NCBI GenBank assembly: GCA_937925515.1
Contig: CALALP010000070.1
Location: 5,008-69,007, forward strand
Origin: an uncultured Lachnoanaerobaculum sp.
GTDB lineage: Bacteria > Bacillota > Clostridia > Lachnospirales > Lachnospiraceae
DNA length: 64,000 bases
Direction of reading: 5' to 3'
The notes under the pieces are model-generated. The model was not told where the DNA came from. It saw only the letters and a list, made by a program, of their open reading frames with translations, and did not search any database. Positions 35,628 through 45,068 of the stretch are shown piece after piece (the stretch's first letter is position 1; every line of letters begins with the position of its first letter). A program made the translations under genes and the position numbers.

Positions 35628-36059
35628 TTAGTCTATTGTTTCAAGTATAATCATATCACTTGGCGTAAATCCAAACGAAAATTCGCTTTTTACTACTGCA
35701 CCCATTTCGTATGCGATAGGAAACTCATTGAGTGCCACATTGTTAAGTTGATACCTTTCTACTTGCCCACCTATTGCGTCAGGGTCTTTTAACTCCGTTA
35801 CAATAGTTCCTCTCACATCTTTACCCTCTAAAATCTTTTCAAGCACTTCTTTAAACACGCTTGTAGTTCTAGTAATTGAAAGTGTACCCTCTCCCTTAAG
35901 CCCTGTTATCTTTGTATCTATATCCATTCCTACCTGTACGTCCTCCCTTTGAGGGGTTATTTTTAAATCAATCTTTGTCGCCGTTGCAATCAAAAGCCCA
36001 TTGTAAAAAATTCGTGCATGAGTGCCTGACAAATATCTATTACCCTTAGTTCTTGACAT
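35628..36059 (-). CDS. xkdM: Tail tube protein XkdM
   Basis: A 143-residue XkdM-family tube protein: SGTHARIFYNGLLIATATKI at residues 9-28, VQVGMDIDTKITGLKGEGTL, and a C-terminal GAVVKSEFSFGFTPSDMIIL. Forms the inner tube through which DNA passes. It follows the sheath gene by 15 bp. Confidence 0.93.
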   Translation of the reverse strand: MSRTKGNRYLSGTHARIFYNGLLIATATKIDLKITPQREDVQVGMDIDTKITGLKGEGTLSITRTTSVFKEVLEKILEGKDVRGTIVTELKDPDAIGGQVERYQLNNVALNEFPIAYEMGAVVKSEFSFGFTPSDMIILETID

Positions 36060-36074
36060 ATTTCCTCCTAAATC

Positions 36075-37154
36075 CTAAAGTGTTATTTTAAGTTGCATAT
36101 CTTCCATGGCATCTAAAATTCTTAGATTGCCACTAAGTGGTACAAAAGAGCCTGTATTTGCTTTTAAGAAGTCAATAGGTTTCATATTAGAAGTATCTAC
36201 ACCCTTTTTAACTAAATATTTTTTTATCTCTTCTATATCTAAATCAATGTTATAGCCTTCTTCTTTATCTATAATTACATCTTCAAGTTCTCTAAAATAA
36301 GTCATTATTGCACCTATCAAAAGCCTTTTATCTGTATATGAGTTATTACATTTACCAACATACCTATCTTCAAATGTTTTTATAATATCAGCTCTTATTA
36401 AGTCGCAAGCCTCAACTATCTTTATCTTTTTAAAGTCCTCTAAGCTATCAGATGTGATAGTTTTTAGACTTGTTACTGCTCTTGCAATCTTAAACTTTTC
36501 GCCGTCAAATATAATTATTAACTTTCCTGCGTCCACATCTGCATTAGGGTTTTCAGACTGTTTCACATCAACCACTTCATCAAGTACAGTATAAGTAGCT
36601 GAGTGTTCAAGTGATGTAGCTGCTAAAACTCCTGCTATCCTTGCAGTGTATTGTGAGGTTGTAACTTGTTTAACTGTATTTGTCTTTTTATCAATTATGC
36701 CTATATCAGATGTAGTAAAATTAATTACTGCATAGCTATCTGCCTCTACATTTGCAAGTACTGCTTTCCACTTTTTATATCTCTCTTTTTTAGCTTTACT
36801 AAAAAAAGTAGCTACCGTCTGTGCTTTATCTCCCGGCATCTCCGGAAATGCAAAATAGTCAAAATCCAAACTATCTATAAGCTTTAATGATTTTTCTACA
36901 TCAACCTTTCCCTCACTTACTACTGCCCTTACGGCAATTACCATAGCAGGCTTAGACATAAAAGCATAGTCTATATAATCTAAGTTTTCTGCTTTCCAAT
37001 CTGTTGTATTTACTTCGGTTATATTATTATATGCAGTTACTATCTGCGTTTTAGTACTGTCATTAAGTAATAGTAATACCTTACCTCTACTACTTCTTTC
37101 TACTGCTGTACTAGCCTTTTTACTAAACTCAATCACTAAGCTTGGTAGTCCCAT
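36075..37154 (-). CDS. xkdK: Contractile tail sheath protein XkdK
   Basis: A 359-residue sheath protein: starts MGLPSLVIEFSKKASTAVER, contains RGKVLLLLNDSTKT, YTARIAGVLAATSLEHSATY and ends with the C-terminal strand GNLRILDAMEDMQLKITL, all as in XkdK. Somewhat shorter than PBSX XkdK (about 466), fitting the compact sheath class. It makes the phage a myovirus-type particle. Confidence 0.92.
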   Translation of the reverse strand: MGLPSLVIEFSKKASTAVERSSRGKVLLLLNDSTKTQIVTAYNNITEVNTTDWKAENLDYIDYAFMSKPAMVIAVRAVVSEGKVDVEKSLKLIDSLDFDYFAFPEMPGDKAQTVATFFSKAKKERYKKWKAVLANVEADSYAVINFTTSDIGIIDKKTNTVKQVTTSQYTARIAGVLAATSLEHSATYTVLDEVVDVKQSENPNADVDAGKLIIIFDGEKFKIARAVTSLKTITSDSLEDFKKIKIVEACDLIRADIIKTFEDRYVGKCNNSYTDKRLLIGAIMTYFRELEDVIIDKEEGYNIDLDIEEIKKYLVKKGVDTSNMKPIDFLKANTGSFVPLSGNLRILDAMEDMQLKITL

Positions 37155-37164
37155 AATCTCCTCC

Positions 37165-37611
37165 TTATAATTTTAATTTTAATTCTTTCATTTTTTCGTA
37201 AACTTCTTCTTCTACCTCGATACCGTCTGAAAAGTTAATATTAAAAAGCAGATGTCCAAGGTCATCTGCTATCATCTTATTTATATTTTGTATAGTGAAA
37301 AACCTATCTTTAACTTTTATAACTGTACCTATAACATCACTTAACCTATCAAGACAATCATAGATAGCGGCATTAGTACTTTTACTTTCCTGCATAAATG
37401 TAATATCAACTAATACAGTCTTATATCTTGCCTTAGCTCCTTGCTCTAATATCTCGCTTTGTGGTATTAACTGTATGTGTAACAATGGATATACGCTTAA
37501 TCCATTTATATCCTTTGTTTGTGCTATATCCTCTGTAAATATATTTATATCTGAAAATTTAGAGCCAAGTTTAACTGTAAGACTCTTTTTTATATCATTT
37601 AAACTTATCAT
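37165..37611 (-). CDS. Tail terminator-like protein (DUF6838 type)
   Basis: A 148-residue protein, MISLNDIKKSLTVKLGSKFS start, with DINIFTEDIAQ and HIQLIPQSEILEQGAKARYK, then DRLSDVIGTVIKVKDRFF. The pattern and the place (directly before the sheath) fit phage tail terminators of the DUF6838 group. It caps the tail tube at the head side. Overlaps its neighbour by 4 bp. Confidence 0.78.
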   Translation of the reverse strand: MISLNDIKKSLTVKLGSKFSDINIFTEDIAQTKDINGLSVYPLLHIQLIPQSEILEQGAKARYKTVLVDITFMQESKSTNAAIYDCLDRLSDVIGTVIKVKDRFFTIQNINKMIADDLGHLLFNINFSDGIEVEEEVYEKMKELKLKL

Positions 37612-37994
37612 CTAAATTCATTCCTCATAGCCTGTATCATGTTATTTATGTCATTACTTAAATGAGCATTTCTATAATTTTCTAACCCATTCTCTAAAAA
37701 ATGAACTCCACTGGTTCTGCCTGTCGTTCTTCCACCTCTTGTAAGTCTACGACCATAATTAACAGCAGGACCGTACTCTGTATTATTATAAATTTCTATG
37801 AGTAAATCCCTACCCTCTTTCTTTAATCTGCTTTTAAAACGTCTTCTAAGTGTACCTGTCTTAACTGGTGTTAGGTTTTTTATTTCTGCCATAGCATTTA
37901 GACCCATTTTTTTAGCCTCACGCTCAAAAATTCTTTGATTAAACTCATTAAGTCCACGCTCTAACATAACTGATAATTCTGTTAAACTTCTCAT
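37608..37994 (-). CDS. HK97 gp10-family head-tail protein
   Basis: A 128-residue basic protein with a coiled start and the gp10-family block NLTPVKTGTLRRRFKSRLKK followed by EIYNNTEYGPAVNYGRR. The family forms part of the neck or tail completion apparatus. It overlaps the adjacent genes by 4 bp each, as usual in this connector cluster. Confidence 0.88.
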   Translation of the reverse strand: MRSLTELSVMLERGLNEFNQRIFEREAKKMGLNAMAEIKNLTPVKTGTLRRRFKSRLKKEGRDLLIEIYNNTEYGPAVNYGRRLTRGGRTTGRTSGVHFLENGLENYRNAHLSNDINNMIQAMRNEFR

Positions 37995-38344
37995 ACGCTC
38001 TCCTTTTTTAACTCTGTCTGAGAATGACTTATATATCTAAAGCTTTTGCTTACTCTACCGATGTATTTATCGTTAGATGCAGTAATTACAATAACTTTAT
38101 CATTTTCATTGCAGCTAATATGAGGGGCTGCAAAAACTTTAAAGTCATTATTAGTTTCATTTGTTATCGTACCTCTACTTGCCACTGAATTACTTGATAG
38201 ACTTAATGCACAAGGTATGTCTTTATAAATAAGAACATCTTTTAATTTACTTTCAAAAGTTTCAGTATCTTTAACTAGTATTTTTCTGTAAACACTCATC
38301 TTATCATGATAAGTTTTACTTAATATCTTAGCCTCGTTTAGCAT
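37991..38344 (-). CDS. Head closure/head-tail adaptor-like protein
   Basis: A 117-residue beta-rich protein (KMSVYRKILVKDTETFESKL start region; CNENDKVIVITASNDKYIGR). No exact family is recognised, but its size, fold pattern and place between the connector and the gp10-type protein fit a head-closure protein. It overlaps the small ORF upstream by 17 bp. Confidence 0.65.
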   Translation of the reverse strand: MLNEAKILSKTYHDKMSVYRKILVKDTETFESKLKDVLIYKDIPCALSLSSNSVASRGTITNETNNDFKVFAAPHISCNENDKVIVITASNDKYIGRVSKSFRYISHSQTELKKESV

Positions 38345-38453
38345 CTTCCTTGTCTTTCTTTAAATCAGCTTTACTTTCTTTATCTTTAACTTCCAAACTA
38401 CTATCTTTTTTAGTACTTCTAAATAAATAACCTAGCCTTTTAGTAAGTTCCAT
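38328..38453 (-). CDS. Small charged phage ORF
   Basis: A 41-residue ORF, MELTKRLGYLFRSTKKDSSL, then a run of Lys, Asp and Glu. It has AAGGAGAG 5-6 bases before ATG and its end overlaps the start of the next gene, so translation is likely. No family is recognised. Comparable small charged ORFs occur in the connector region of other phages. Confidence 0.5.
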   Translation of the reverse strand: MELTKRLGYLFRSTKKDSSLEVKDKESKADLKKDKEDAKRG

Positions 38454-38467
38454 AATCTCTCCTTATA

Positions 38468-38494
38468 GGGGCTTTAAAGGTTATTTAAAGCCCC
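38468..38494. repeat. Phage-dispersed TTTAAA palindrome
   Basis: Perfect 11-bp stem GGGGCTTTAAA / TTTAAAGCCCC with a 5-base loop. Related CTTTAAAT/ATTTAAAG clusters lie at 25541-25570, 45441-45472, 50661-50690 and 55351-55380, all between phage genes. Confidence 0.6.
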
Positions 38495-38506
38495 TTTTTA
38501 GTGTAT

Positions 38507-38815
38507 TTAAACCATTTTTATTAGCTTATACTTTGACATAGCTTTTATCTGCTTATCTGTAAAATTGTCTTTGTTTATAACATTTGAGTAGCTTATTTGT
38601 GTATCTCCTCTAGTTACACTGGATACACTACCCTCAGTATTAACCTTATAACTATCTACTACTATCTCTCTTGCAAGGTAGGTAAGTTGTATAGGAAAAT
38701 CTTTTCGATTGCAGTAGTCTGTTATAGCTGCTTTTGCGTCCTCACACATAATAGTAAGTAAACTATCCAAACTATTATCAGTTATCCCAAGCACAAGCTT
38801 AACATCTTCTATCAT
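38507..38815 (-). CDS. Head-tail connector protein (gp6/YqbG-like)
   Basis: About 102 residues: MIEDVKLVLGITDNSLDSLL, then TIMCEDAKAAITDYCNRKDF, a helical connector pattern seen in HK97 gp6 and phage DNA-packaging connectors. Start chosen at 38815, 5 bases after AGGAGG; the longer reading to 38839 would overlap the capsid gene. It joins the portal to the head-closure protein. Confidence 0.8.
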   Translation of the reverse strand: MIEDVKLVLGITDNSLDSLLTIMCEDAKAAITDYCNRKDFPIQLTYLAREIVVDSYKVNTEGSVSSVTRGDTQISYSNVINKDNFTDKQIKAMSKYKLIKMV

Positions 38816-38822
38816 AATCCTC

Positions 38823-39722
38823 CTATGCAGTTGCCACATTTACTCTTACTGCACTAAGCATTGAATCTTTAACCCACATATCATGATACTTTCTATAAGC
38901 TATAAGCCAAGCATCTGCTGATTGATTTTCGTCTGGAATTATAATCTTACCTTTGTCTTGTTTACATACTGCCACTGCTGCTTGACGTGGCATAACAATC
39001 CAGTTAATAAGTTTTGCATCTGCTTTCTTTTCAAATCCACCTGTACTATCATCTTTAAATGTATACCCTGTATACATTCTATCAGACGGTACTGATATAA
39101 TAGGTACATCATTTATAAGTCTTACTCTTGTATTTACTTCTCCAACTTTAAAATCTGCTATATTAATGCTTTTACTAAACTCACTTGAGGCATTTAGTTT
39201 ACCTCTCATAAGTCCATTAATACAAATCAACAAAGGAGTACTTTCTCCTACTTTATCTTGTACAAATGCTATATCATCACATATAGCCTTATAAATCTTC
39301 TTTTCATCATGGTCTGCTTCTATCTTGTTACCATCTGCAAGTTTAGCAATCTTTGAATATCTATAAGCATCTATTTCCGGTACTACTTTAGTTCTTTGGA
39401 ACTCTCCAAGTACTTCCCCTGCCGACACCACAAAGTTACTTTCATCAATATCCATAGAATCAAGACTAAACTTCATACCTCTATCCATAGTCATTTCAAC
39501 TGTTTGATATTCTAGTGTTACAGAGCCTTGTGGATATCCAGTACTACGGTCATAATTTTTAAGTCCTGTTAAACTCATTTTAGGTATCTTAATCTCTTTA
39601 CCACCTTGATATATTACATTCCCTGCATTCTCGTCCATAAAGCTTGACGTAAGTAGCTCTATTGCCTGCTTATCAAGTTCTTTTTGAAACATTGCTGCTG
39701 TTGCTATTGTATTTAGTGCCAT
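38823..39722 (-). CDS. Major capsid protein
   Basis: A 299-residue protein typical of HK97-fold coat proteins of SPP1-like and PBSX-like phages: LDKQAIELLTSSFMDENAGN near the start, an E-loop-like KIPKMSLTGLKNYDRSTGYP and ending NWIVMPRQAAVAVCKQDKGK with the C-terminal P-domain. It lies immediately after the scaffold gene, as expected. AGGAG ribosome site. Confidence 0.9.
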   Translation of the reverse strand: MALNTIATAAMFQKELDKQAIELLTSSFMDENAGNVIYQGGKEIKIPKMSLTGLKNYDRSTGYPQGSVTLEYQTVEMTMDRGMKFSLDSMDIDESNFVVSAGEVLGEFQRTKVVPEIDAYRYSKIAKLADGNKIEADHDEKKIYKAICDDIAFVQDKVGESTPLLICINGLMRGKLNASSEFSKSINIADFKVGEVNTRVRLINDVPIISVPSDRMYTGYTFKDDSTGGFEKKADAKLINWIVMPRQAAVAVCKQDKGKIIIPDENQSADAWLIAYRKYHDMWVKDSMLSAVRVNVATA

Positions 39723-39733
39723 TTTTTTCTCCT

Positions 39734-40240
39734 TTATTTTCTTAGTGCTTTTGCAAATGTATCTGCCATGTTAGTACCTTTATTTATATTGCCATAATCT
39801 CCGGCATAAGGCGTACGCCCCTTTAATGACTTAGCTAGCTCTGTCTTTACTGCCTCATCAAAAACCACTTTAAAGCTATCTATGTTCTTTTTTGTACTTT
39901 CTAAATCCTTAGTAAGTACAAAATCTAAACAACCCTCCGGCAACTCTTTTTCTTTTAAATAATCAATCGTATTACTCTTAAGTTCCTTTGCCTCTAGTGC
40001 CTCTAGTCTTTTCTTATAGTCTTCATCAGATGAGTTTTTAACCTTTTCAAGCTCATCTTTTAAGAGTTTATCTACCTCATCTTTAGTATATGTTTTATCT
40101 AAAGTTTCATTCTTACTTTCATTACTACTTTCAGCTTGTCTAACTTTTGTAGTATCTGTTACAGTGCTTTCTCCTGTCCCTGTAAGCTCTGCACTAGTTT
40201 CTGTAGTAACTTCTGTATTTAAAGTATTTTCTTGTTCCAT
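39734..40240 (-). CDS. Phage scaffolding protein (DUF4355-like)
   Basis: A 168-residue, highly acidic and helical protein. Residues 1-50 are Thr/Ser/Glu-rich, 50-95 a coiled coil (YTKDEVDKLLKDELEKVKNS), and the end has FAKALRK. This is the usual DUF4355 scaffold plan. It guides procapsid assembly and is then lost. Twelve bp before the capsid gene. Confidence 0.9.
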   Translation of the reverse strand: MEQENTLNTEVTTETSAELTGTGESTVTDTTKVRQAESSNESKNETLDKTYTKDEVDKLLKDELEKVKNSSDEDYKKRLEALEAKELKSNTIDYLKEKELPEGCLDFVLTKDLESTKKNIDSFKVVFDEAVKTELAKSLKGRTPYAGDYGNINKGTNMADTFAKALRK

Positions 40241-40308
40241 TTTTATCCTCCATATTTTTTTGTATTAAAAAAAGACTGCATAAGCAGCCTTTAATTACTA
40301 AGTGTTTT

Positions 40309-40623
40309 TTAGTACTGATTAAAATCTATTTTTATTTTATCTTCTTTGTGATTTTCCATATCCCACTCTGCCCATGCGTAAAACTCATCCCACTTGCTAC
40401 TCTCCCACTCTTTATGAGCAAAGTAATCTTTTTCAAACTCATTAGCTTTATCAAGAGGCAATAACCAACCACTAAGGTCTGCAATATACATATCTTTTAA
40501 CTGTAAAGTATTATTTTGTTCTGTATCAAGAAAGTATATTTTACCTCGCTTTTTAGCCTCTTCCTGAACTAATTTAAAAAAGTTATTAAAATCAGAATCT
40601 CCTTGCGTTCTTAAACCTTTCAT
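40309..40623 (-). CDS. Candidate immunity protein for the MuF-linked toxin
   Basis: A 104-residue acidic protein (start KGLRTQGDSDFNNFFKLVQE; end WAEWDMENHKEDKIKIDFNQ), overlapping the MuF stop by 32 bp. ATG 40623 was chosen over 40740 because a longer frame would sit entirely inside the MuF gene. Small acidic proteins directly behind MuF-toxin fusions are typically their immunity partners. It is also rich in Trp and Phe, typical for such interfaces. No named immunity family is recognised. Confidence 0.6.
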   Translation of the reverse strand: MKGLRTQGDSDFNNFFKLVQEEAKKRGKIYFLDTEQNNTLQLKDMYIADLSGWLLPLDKANEFEKDYFAHKEWESSKWDEFYAWAEWDMENHKEDKIKIDFNQY

Positions 40624-42175
40624 TGTCTTTAACCTCTTTCCACACTCCTTTGTGCATTGTTGAACAGAACAGGGAAATAAAAGTTCCATCTCTTTGTGTA
40701 ACCAACAATTTATCATCTTTAAGATACATAACTGCATCATCGTCTTGTCCCTGCCATGCTCCTATTTTTCTTATTTGGTAAGTTTTTCTAACATCAAACA
40801 TAAGCTCTTTATAGTATTTTCTATCTTCAGCTTTTTTTACATCAAGTCCAAACTCTCTTATATGCTTTCCACCTTTCCTACCAAATTGGCTATCTTCCAC
40901 TTTAAGTGGAGCATGCTTTATGTCATGTACTTGTTTTCTTATATCTTTTACTAGAGTATCATCACCATACTTAGATTGCAAGAACTTATTTAAACTAGGC
41001 ATATCTTTTCCAAGTATATTTTTATAATACTCATAAGCCTCTCTATCTTTAGTTTTATTTTTATCTTTTTTATTTAAAAGGCTCATCTTACCTTTTTCAT
41101 CTTCACTAAGGCTATTATACCAATCCTTATAGTTTAAATTTGACGGCACTGTTATATACTTACCGTCTGCATTTCTTGCTGCTCTTTTAGTAACTGCTTT
41201 ACTGTCAAAATAAGGGATAGTAGTACTACGACAATTAGGGTGTAAGGGTGGCATATTTACTCCCTCTTTTGCATCTTCACAGTCAAAAACTTCTAAGTCA
41301 TTATCCCTACATATAGTACTAGTTTTTCTATCTAATGTAGCTAAAAACTGATACTTACTAGCCCCACACTCCCTATATGAATCAATCGTACTTTTTTCAT
41401 GTATTCTAGCTGTTTCAGTCCTTACAAGTCTTCTTGCATTTGAGGCAGATACATTGACCCTGTCTGTAATCCTCTTAGCCATTTTGTCTATACCCTCGCC
41501 CCTTATCGTTCCTGTAATGATAGCATCTTTTATATCCTTTATTAGATTTTTACCACTACCCCATATAGCTCTTGAAAAGTGTCTACCACTCCAGTTAGTT
41601 GCTACTGCTATTTTTATATCTTCAAGTGAGGGAGCAGTAAAGTCAAAAGCTATACCAAAGCCTTTTTGTGTATTATAGATACCTCTAAAATAGCCGTCTT
41701 TGTAATTATCAAGTAAAAATGCTTGTATACTTATCTGCTCTCTATTTTTTAGCTCCATAACAATTCTTTCAATGTTAAGTTGCATTACTTCAAGATGTGT
41801 TATATAGCCTTTTTTAGAATAGAGTTTTAAAAGATTTTCAAAGTCTTTACTTGTCTTTTCTATAAGCTCAAGAGCCTCTTTACTTATTTCTCCGACTTCT
41901 TTAAGCTTTAGATTTTCTTTAGCTGCCTTTTCTGCCATTTTCTTAAAATCAATCTTTTTAAATTCAAGATTAGATAGTTTCTTTCTGACTTCATTAAGAC
42001 TTATATTCTCACTATCTGCTAAAGACTTATAAAGCTCTTCAACTTCTTTTCGTATCTCATCTAATGCCTTTTCGTAAGAGTCTTTTAACTCAGTATTTAT
42101 ATATTCTTCTGTTAAATTGATACTTCTTTTTTTATCTTCAGTTCTCCTCTTTTCCCAATAATCCTTACTATTCAT
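40592..42175 (-). CDS. MuF/SPP1 gp7 minor head protein fused to a nuclease-toxin-like C-terminus
   Basis: A 527-residue protein. Residues about 195-325 are the MuF domain: ARRLVRTETARIHEKSTIDS, and the MPPLHPNCRST motif near 308-318. Residues 360-425 are a helical linker. Residues 425-527 form a separate small domain (FGRKGGKHIREFGLD, IGAWQGQDDD, LLVTQRDGTFISLF, ending ERFKNARRF) resembling the barnase/EndoU/ColicinE5-RelE-like toxin tails attached to MuF in temperate phages. The MuF part enters the procapsid; the toxin part may be delivered with DNA. Portal overlap 8 bp. Confidence 0.82.
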   Translation of the reverse strand: MNSKDYWEKRRTEDKKRSINLTEEYINTELKDSYEKALDEIRKEVEELYKSLADSENISLNEVRKKLSNLEFKKIDFKKMAEKAAKENLKLKEVGEISKEALELIEKTSKDFENLLKLYSKKGYITHLEVMQLNIERIVMELKNREQISIQAFLLDNYKDGYFRGIYNTQKGFGIAFDFTAPSLEDIKIAVATNWSGRHFSRAIWGSGKNLIKDIKDAIITGTIRGEGIDKMAKRITDRVNVSASNARRLVRTETARIHEKSTIDSYRECGASKYQFLATLDRKTSTICRDNDLEVFDCEDAKEGVNMPPLHPNCRSTTIPYFDSKAVTKRAARNADGKYITVPSNLNYKDWYNSLSEDEKGKMSLLNKKDKNKTKDREAYEYYKNILGKDMPSLNKFLQSKYGDDTLVKDIRKQVHDIKHAPLKVEDSQFGRKGGKHIREFGLDVKKAEDRKYYKELMFDVRKTYQIRKIGAWQGQDDDAVMYLKDDKLLVTQRDGTFISLFCSTMHKGVWKEVKDNERFKNARRF

Positions 42176-43517
42176 CTTCTCTTTCTGATTCTAAAAATAG
42201 CCCCTCATTACGTTTAGTTTCTTCTTCTATCCTTAAAAGCTCTTCTTTTGCATTATCTACAATGCTCGCAGGTAATGTATTAAGTTGTGTTTCTTTTGAT
42301 ACTATACCCTCTAGTTTAGCTGTATTTTCAATCATTTCCTTTGTGTTATCCACAAAGTTACGCTCATACACTTGTTTTATACTTCCTGCGTCAAAACTTT
42401 TACGCTCTCTTATGTTGATAAAATCTGTAATTATTCTAAGCTTTTTAGCAAGTGCAAGCCTAAACTTATTTTCTTTCATAATTGCAAGTTGCTCAAGTCC
42501 TATTAACTTATACCTTATTGCTATACCTGATAAGTCTCCTGCAAAACTCTCATCAGTCATTGCAGGCACTTGGCAAATAAAAAACAAATCCTTGAATAGT
42601 CTATTTTTGTAGTTTTCATTGCTTGCATCATTACTATTTTTAGTTAAAAATGATGCACTACCTTTCTCATCTAAAAATATAACCCTATTATTTCTAAGTG
42701 ATTTTTGTGATTCCTCTGTACTTAATTCATTTCCATTTGCATCTGTAAATCCTCCACCTGCTCCTACTATCGTAAGATACGCATCAGTAAAATAATCCAT
42801 GTCATTTGCCGTATCCGACTGAGCTCTATCATAAGCATCTATTATTGATATAGCCGTTTCATAATCTCCAAGCATTTCCTCATTGTTTAAATACACTATC
42901 AGTGGCACATCGGACAAGTAATGACTTTCTATGTCTATAAGGTCATAAACTGCACTTTTATTTCGTCTAACAAAGTGCCATATTTCGCTTTTGTCATATA
43001 CATCTGCATAGTCAAAAAGTAAGTTACCGTCTATATCCTTTACTTCCCATATATGCACTGCACACTCCAAAAACTCATCAGGGCGTGAGGAGTATATAGG
43101 TATCCACTCCTCTCCCTCATATTTTTTACTTTTAAGTTTTCCGTTTTCGTTTATATATAAAAGTTCAAAGCTAATGCCTTTTTTACTTGCCGCCTTAGAT
43201 ATATCATAATTTATGTTATATATCCCCTCCATATATGCACTTAATATCTCGTTAAAGCCCTCATCATCAGTATGAAACTTTATAGGTTTACCTAAAAAAT
43301 AACTTGTTGCCATATTTGTAATGTATCTTGCAAAGCCATGTGCTATCTTATTATTTGGCTTTCCTGCTGCTACACTTCTAAGCTTTATAGCATCATTTTC
43401 TGACATATAGTATCTATCAAGTTTTTCATATTTTAAAACTTCATTGTTTCTGAACTTACTTACAAGTTTAGTTAAAAATCTCTCATTTAATATTTGTTCT
43501 AGCTTAAACTTATACAT
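42168..43517 (-). CDS. Phage portal protein (SPP1 gp6 type)
   Basis: A 449-residue portal protein of the SPP1 gp6 family. Seen are KLDRYYMSENDAI..., ARYITNMATSYFLGKPIKFH near residues 64-83, DAYDRAQSDTANDMDYFTDA, and MTDESFAGDLSGIAIRYKLI near 335-354, all conserved in this group. It makes the dodecamer through which DNA enters. It lies between terminase and MuF. Confidence 0.95.
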   Translation of the reverse strand: MYKFKLEQILNERFLTKLVSKFRNNEVLKYEKLDRYYMSENDAIKLRSVAAGKPNNKIAHGFARYITNMATSYFLGKPIKFHTDDEGFNEILSAYMEGIYNINYDISKAASKKGISFELLYINENGKLKSKKYEGEEWIPIYSSRPDEFLECAVHIWEVKDIDGNLLFDYADVYDKSEIWHFVRRNKSAVYDLIDIESHYLSDVPLIVYLNNEEMLGDYETAISIIDAYDRAQSDTANDMDYFTDAYLTIVGAGGGFTDANGNELSTEESQKSLRNNRVIFLDEKGSASFLTKNSNDASNENYKNRLFKDLFFICQVPAMTDESFAGDLSGIAIRYKLIGLEQLAIMKENKFRLALAKKLRIITDFINIRERKSFDAGSIKQVYERNFVDNTKEMIENTAKLEGIVSKETQLNTLPASIVDNAKEELLRIEEETKRNEGLFLESEREDE

Positions 43518-43526
43518 TTAATACTC

Positions 43527-45068
43527 CTATAATCCAAGTTCCTTTTTTGACATAAGTCTTGCCTTTTTCTTTACTTTGATATCTCCATTGACCACCTCAA
43601 CAAGCCCTGTCAGTGCGTCAGGTGCATCATCATGCTCATTTTTTCCTTTTCTCTGATACTTACTTATTGCTTTGTAAAATTCACTGTATTTTTTTTGCCA
43701 GCCCTCTGGCATAATTACCTGCTCCATGACATTACTTGCATTTACTATTATCCTAGTCTTTTTATTTTTAGTTTGTGTAAACCACATAACTTGGCATTTA
43801 AAGGCTTTTAAAACTGTTTTTAAAATCCTTAAAACATTTCTTGCAAAGCCCCTACCACCGTTATTACTTTCTATAACACTTTCTCTAACTTGATAAGCTT
43901 GTAATCTTCTTGCCACTTCATTTTCTGTAACTTCCATACTTTCATCAGTATAGTAAATATCTACTACATAAGCATAACCACCTATTACGACAGCTGAAAT
44001 AGAACATAAGTAATCTGCTCCCTCATCTGCTGTATCAGTATAGTTAATAACCCTTTCAGCCATATCCATATCTAGTATGTCATAAGTCTTAAATTCTTTA
44101 TACAGTGAACCTTTCCTATCAACAGGTATCTGCATATAGTTAGCATTCCAAATGTCCTCATCTAAAGTATTTTTCTTAGTCAGTAAATCCTCTGTTGAAT
44201 ATAAATCCTCGCATATACTTTTATTATTACTATCAAGTGCTGCTAACTTTAATTCAAAGCAACGCTCAGGAAAGTTAGTAAGTAGTCTTCCTGCCAAATC
44301 ATCAGTAGCCCAGCGTGTTTGTATTACAATAATTAATGCACCGTCAAGCATACGAGATGAAAACGTATTCTTATAAAAGTCCCATATCGCATCTTTAACT
44401 GAGTCATTTACTGCCTCTTTAGCATTCTTAATGGGGTCGTCTATAATACCTATATTTCCTCGCATTCCTGTAATAGAACCGTCAAAGCTAGTAGCTAGAT
44501 AACTCATATAAGAACCCTCTAAGCTCCAACGCTCCATGGCTGCGTCGCCATATTTAATCTTTAAATAAGGAAAGAAAGAAGTAGGGACAAAATAGTTATC
44601 ATCTGTCTTTATCTCAGTATCATTTATAGCCTCTCTTACAGACTTTGAAAATGTAAGGCTAAGAGTTTGATTATATGAAACTGCTATAACTTGTGCTTTT
44701 TTATCCTGTCCATAAACCCAAGTAATAAATGTAGATGCTGTATAACTTTTTCCAAATCCCGGAGGCTCATTAATTATAAGTATGTCAATAGGCTTACCTG
44801 TATTAGGATTTATAAGCTTTTTTTCATAAGCAAGTTGCATTACATTACATATCTCTTCTTGATATGTACGCTCTTTTTTAAAAAAGTCAGGATTTCTTAA
44901 AAGTGCATACTCTCTAAAGCTTTTCTTTCCTAGTTCAATCTTTTTACTTCTTATGTACTCTTTAGAGTTAGTAAATCCTTTTAAGCTGTCTTGTTTTTCT
45001 TTAAACTCCTTTGCAAAGTCTTTTATCACTTTAAACTCCTTAAAAATACCTTTCTCTACTAAGTACAT
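43527..45068 (-). CDS. terL: Terminase large subunit
   Basis: A 513-residue terminase. The ATPase part has Walker A PPGFGKS (102-108), adjacent SYNQTLSLTFSKSVREAIND, and Walker B GIIDDP (207-212). The C-terminal nuclease part shows NYTDTADEGADYLCSISAV and an Asp near EHDDAPDALTGLVE. It packages DNA; for a Mu-like phage this is expected to be headful packaging from integrated copies. Overlaps the small HTH gene before it by 29 bp. Confidence 0.95.
   Translation of the reverse strand: MYLVEKGIFKEFKVIKDFAKEFKEKQDSLKGFTNSKEYIRSKKIELGKKSFREYALLRNPDFFKKERTYQEEICNVMQLAYEKKLINPNTGKPIDILIINEPPGFGKSYTASTFITWVYGQDKKAQVIAVSYNQTLSLTFSKSVREAINDTEIKTDDNYFVPTSFFPYLKIKYGDAAMERWSLEGSYMSYLATSFDGSITGMRGNIGIIDDPIKNAKEAVNDSVKDAIWDFYKNTFSSRMLDGALIIVIQTRWATDDLAGRLLTNFPERCFELKLAALDSNNKSICEDLYSTEDLLTKKNTLDEDIWNANYMQIPVDRKGSLYKEFKTYDILDMDMAERVINYTDTADEGADYLCSISAVVIGGYAYVVDIYYTDESMEVTENEVARRLQAYQVRESVIESNNGGRGFARNVLRILKTVLKAFKCQVMWFTQTKNKKTRIIVNASNVMEQVIMPEGWQKKYSEFYKAISKYQRKGKNEHDDAPDALTGLVEVVNGDIKVKKKARLMSKKELGL

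Noticed and set aside
40624..40740. Longer start for the immunity candidate
   Set aside because: This extension lies entirely within the MuF gene in another frame and reads as a Cys-rich shadow sequence.
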